This document shows positions 63,407 through 64,000 of a stretch of 64,000 bases of DNA, in pieces (position 1 is the stretch's first letter; the number at the start of each line of letters is the position of its first letter). Both the position numbers and the translations under genes were made by a program. The notes beneath the pieces are model-generated. The model saw nothing but the letters and a program-made list of their open reading frames with translations. It was not told the DNA's origin and ran no database searches. This DNA is from Clostridiales bacterium (GTDB lineage Bacteria > Bacillota > Clostridia > TANB77 > CAG-508): the NCBI GenBank assembly GCA_003525075.1, contig DQFO01000020.1, positions 139,325-203,324 of the forward strand, given 5' to 3'.

Positions 63407-64000
63407 TTATTTTACTAATACTCTTTTTCTGATAAATATTATTGTTGCTCCAACTAAGATTAATCCTGCTGCTACTGTTGTTACATATAACCATCTTGAT
63501 ATTATTGTACCTGTTGGTGGAGTTATTGTTGTTCTTACTGAATCTTCGTCATCTTCCATTGCTCCTCCTGGCACTAAATTTCCTGGTGTTGTATCTTTTA
63601 CTCTGTTATATGTATTTTCTTCTGTTCTATCTTTGTTTTGGCTATATCCTGAATATTGTAATATTTCTACATCATTTGTATATTTCATTGTGTCTGTATT
63701 TACTGCTAATAATCTGCTTACCTTATATGCTATACTCTTTGTTTGTCCTATTGTTACTATTTCTTCATTTGGATTATTAAATGTATTTGTTGTATATATT
63801 GTATATTTTCCATCTCTTAATGTCTTTTCCTTCTTGCCATCATTTTCTGTTGTAAATAAATTTGTTCCATTATATGATGTTAATTCTTCTACTGCTCTCT
63901 TATTCCATTCTGGCATTGTGTTTTCATCTGCTGTTAATTCTGATCCTATATAATCTCCTAATACATCTATTCTTGTCGTTACTGCTTCATCTGTTGTCAA
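63407..64000 (-). CDS. Surface protein, C-terminal part (cut by window edge)
   Basis: The frame is open to the right edge, so only the last 198 residues are seen. They are Thr/Asn/Asp-rich and low in cysteine, like an extracellular stalk. They end TPPTGTIISRWLYV, then a hydrophobic helix (TTVAAGLILVGATIIFI) and a basic tail RKRVLVK. The arrangement is that of a sortase-anchored or membrane-anchored surface protein, but the motif reads PPTG rather than LPxTG, so sortase attachment is uncertain. Confidence 0.65.
   Translation of the reverse strand: MTTDEAVTTRIDVLGDYIGSELTADENTMPEWNKRAVEELTSYNGTNLFTTENDGKKEKTLRDGKYTIYTTNTFNNPNEEIVTIGQTKSIAYKVSRLLAVNTDTMKYTNDVEILQYSGYSQNKDRTEENTYNRVKDTTPGNLVPGGAMEDDEDSVRTTITPPTGTIISRWLYVTTVAAGLILVGATIIFIRKRVLVK

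Noticed and set aside
63294..63494. Small 66-residue minus-strand frame overlapping the surface-protein end
   Set aside because: It crosses a strong terminator and overlaps a real gene out of frame.

Overview
The window is a very AT-rich stretch of a Firmicutes chromosome, most likely from an uncultured or little-studied gut member of the Clostridia. The evidence is the base composition, AGA-dominated arginine codons, AGGAGG-type ribosome sites, TTGACA-N17-TATAAT promoters, a full-length SpoIIE, a Spo0A-like regulator, a PrkC/PrpC pair and a gut-type dipeptide-aldehyde NRPS. There is no rRNA, CRISPR array, transposase or phage module.

Layout. (1) 1-12.4 kb, accessory: an NRPS (C-A-T-C-A-T-R, 2481 aa) is followed 12 nt later by the start of a 7TM sensor protein cut by the window edge. 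Divergent from it are a secreted SH3b-repeat protein, an M1-like zinc peptidase, a Spo0A-like response regulator, tRNA-Arg(ACG) and an orphan gene. (2) 12.5-34.7 kb, mostly minus-strand housekeeping: an ECF sigma factor with a membrane beta-propeller partner; rlmN, prpC, prkC and rsgA in the usual Firmicutes order; ychF; holB-ricT-ferredoxin; a signal peptidase; tRNA-Arg(TCT); two pseudouridine synthases; and small envelope or unknown proteins. (3) 34.8-36.6 kb: a roughly 530-nt structured RNA with its own promoter sits directly upstream of a four-helix membrane protein with a DxxxD motif. I read this pair as OLE RNA and OapA. A small higher-GC secreted protein follows on the other strand. (4) 36.7-56 kb: spoIIE, a WG-repeat protein, a tandem-OB SSB-like protein, a PdaB-like deacetylase with an altered catalytic motif, an ABC exporter, an RNA methyltransferase, mfd, topB, two half-size TSUP transporters and rarA. 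(5) 56.2-64 kb: a higher-GC orphan gene, ruvA, a small HTH regulator with an operator-like inverted repeat, an HExxH protein followed by a striking non-coding array of twelve AC-N4-GA octamers, then a GltD-like oxidoreductase, family-4 UDG, tatD, acpS and the C-terminus of a wall or membrane surface protein.

How the parts may work together. AcpS or an Sfp-type enzyme elsewhere must activate the two NRPS carrier proteins. The NRPS is predicted to release an aldehyde, a warhead that inhibits proteases. PrkC and PrpC form a kinase/phosphatase pair sensing cell-wall fragments. Mfd, RarA, RuvA, UDG and the SSB-like protein give the right half a DNA-repair flavour. The two RNA elements, OLE-like and the octamer array, are the parts least explained by ordinary annotation.
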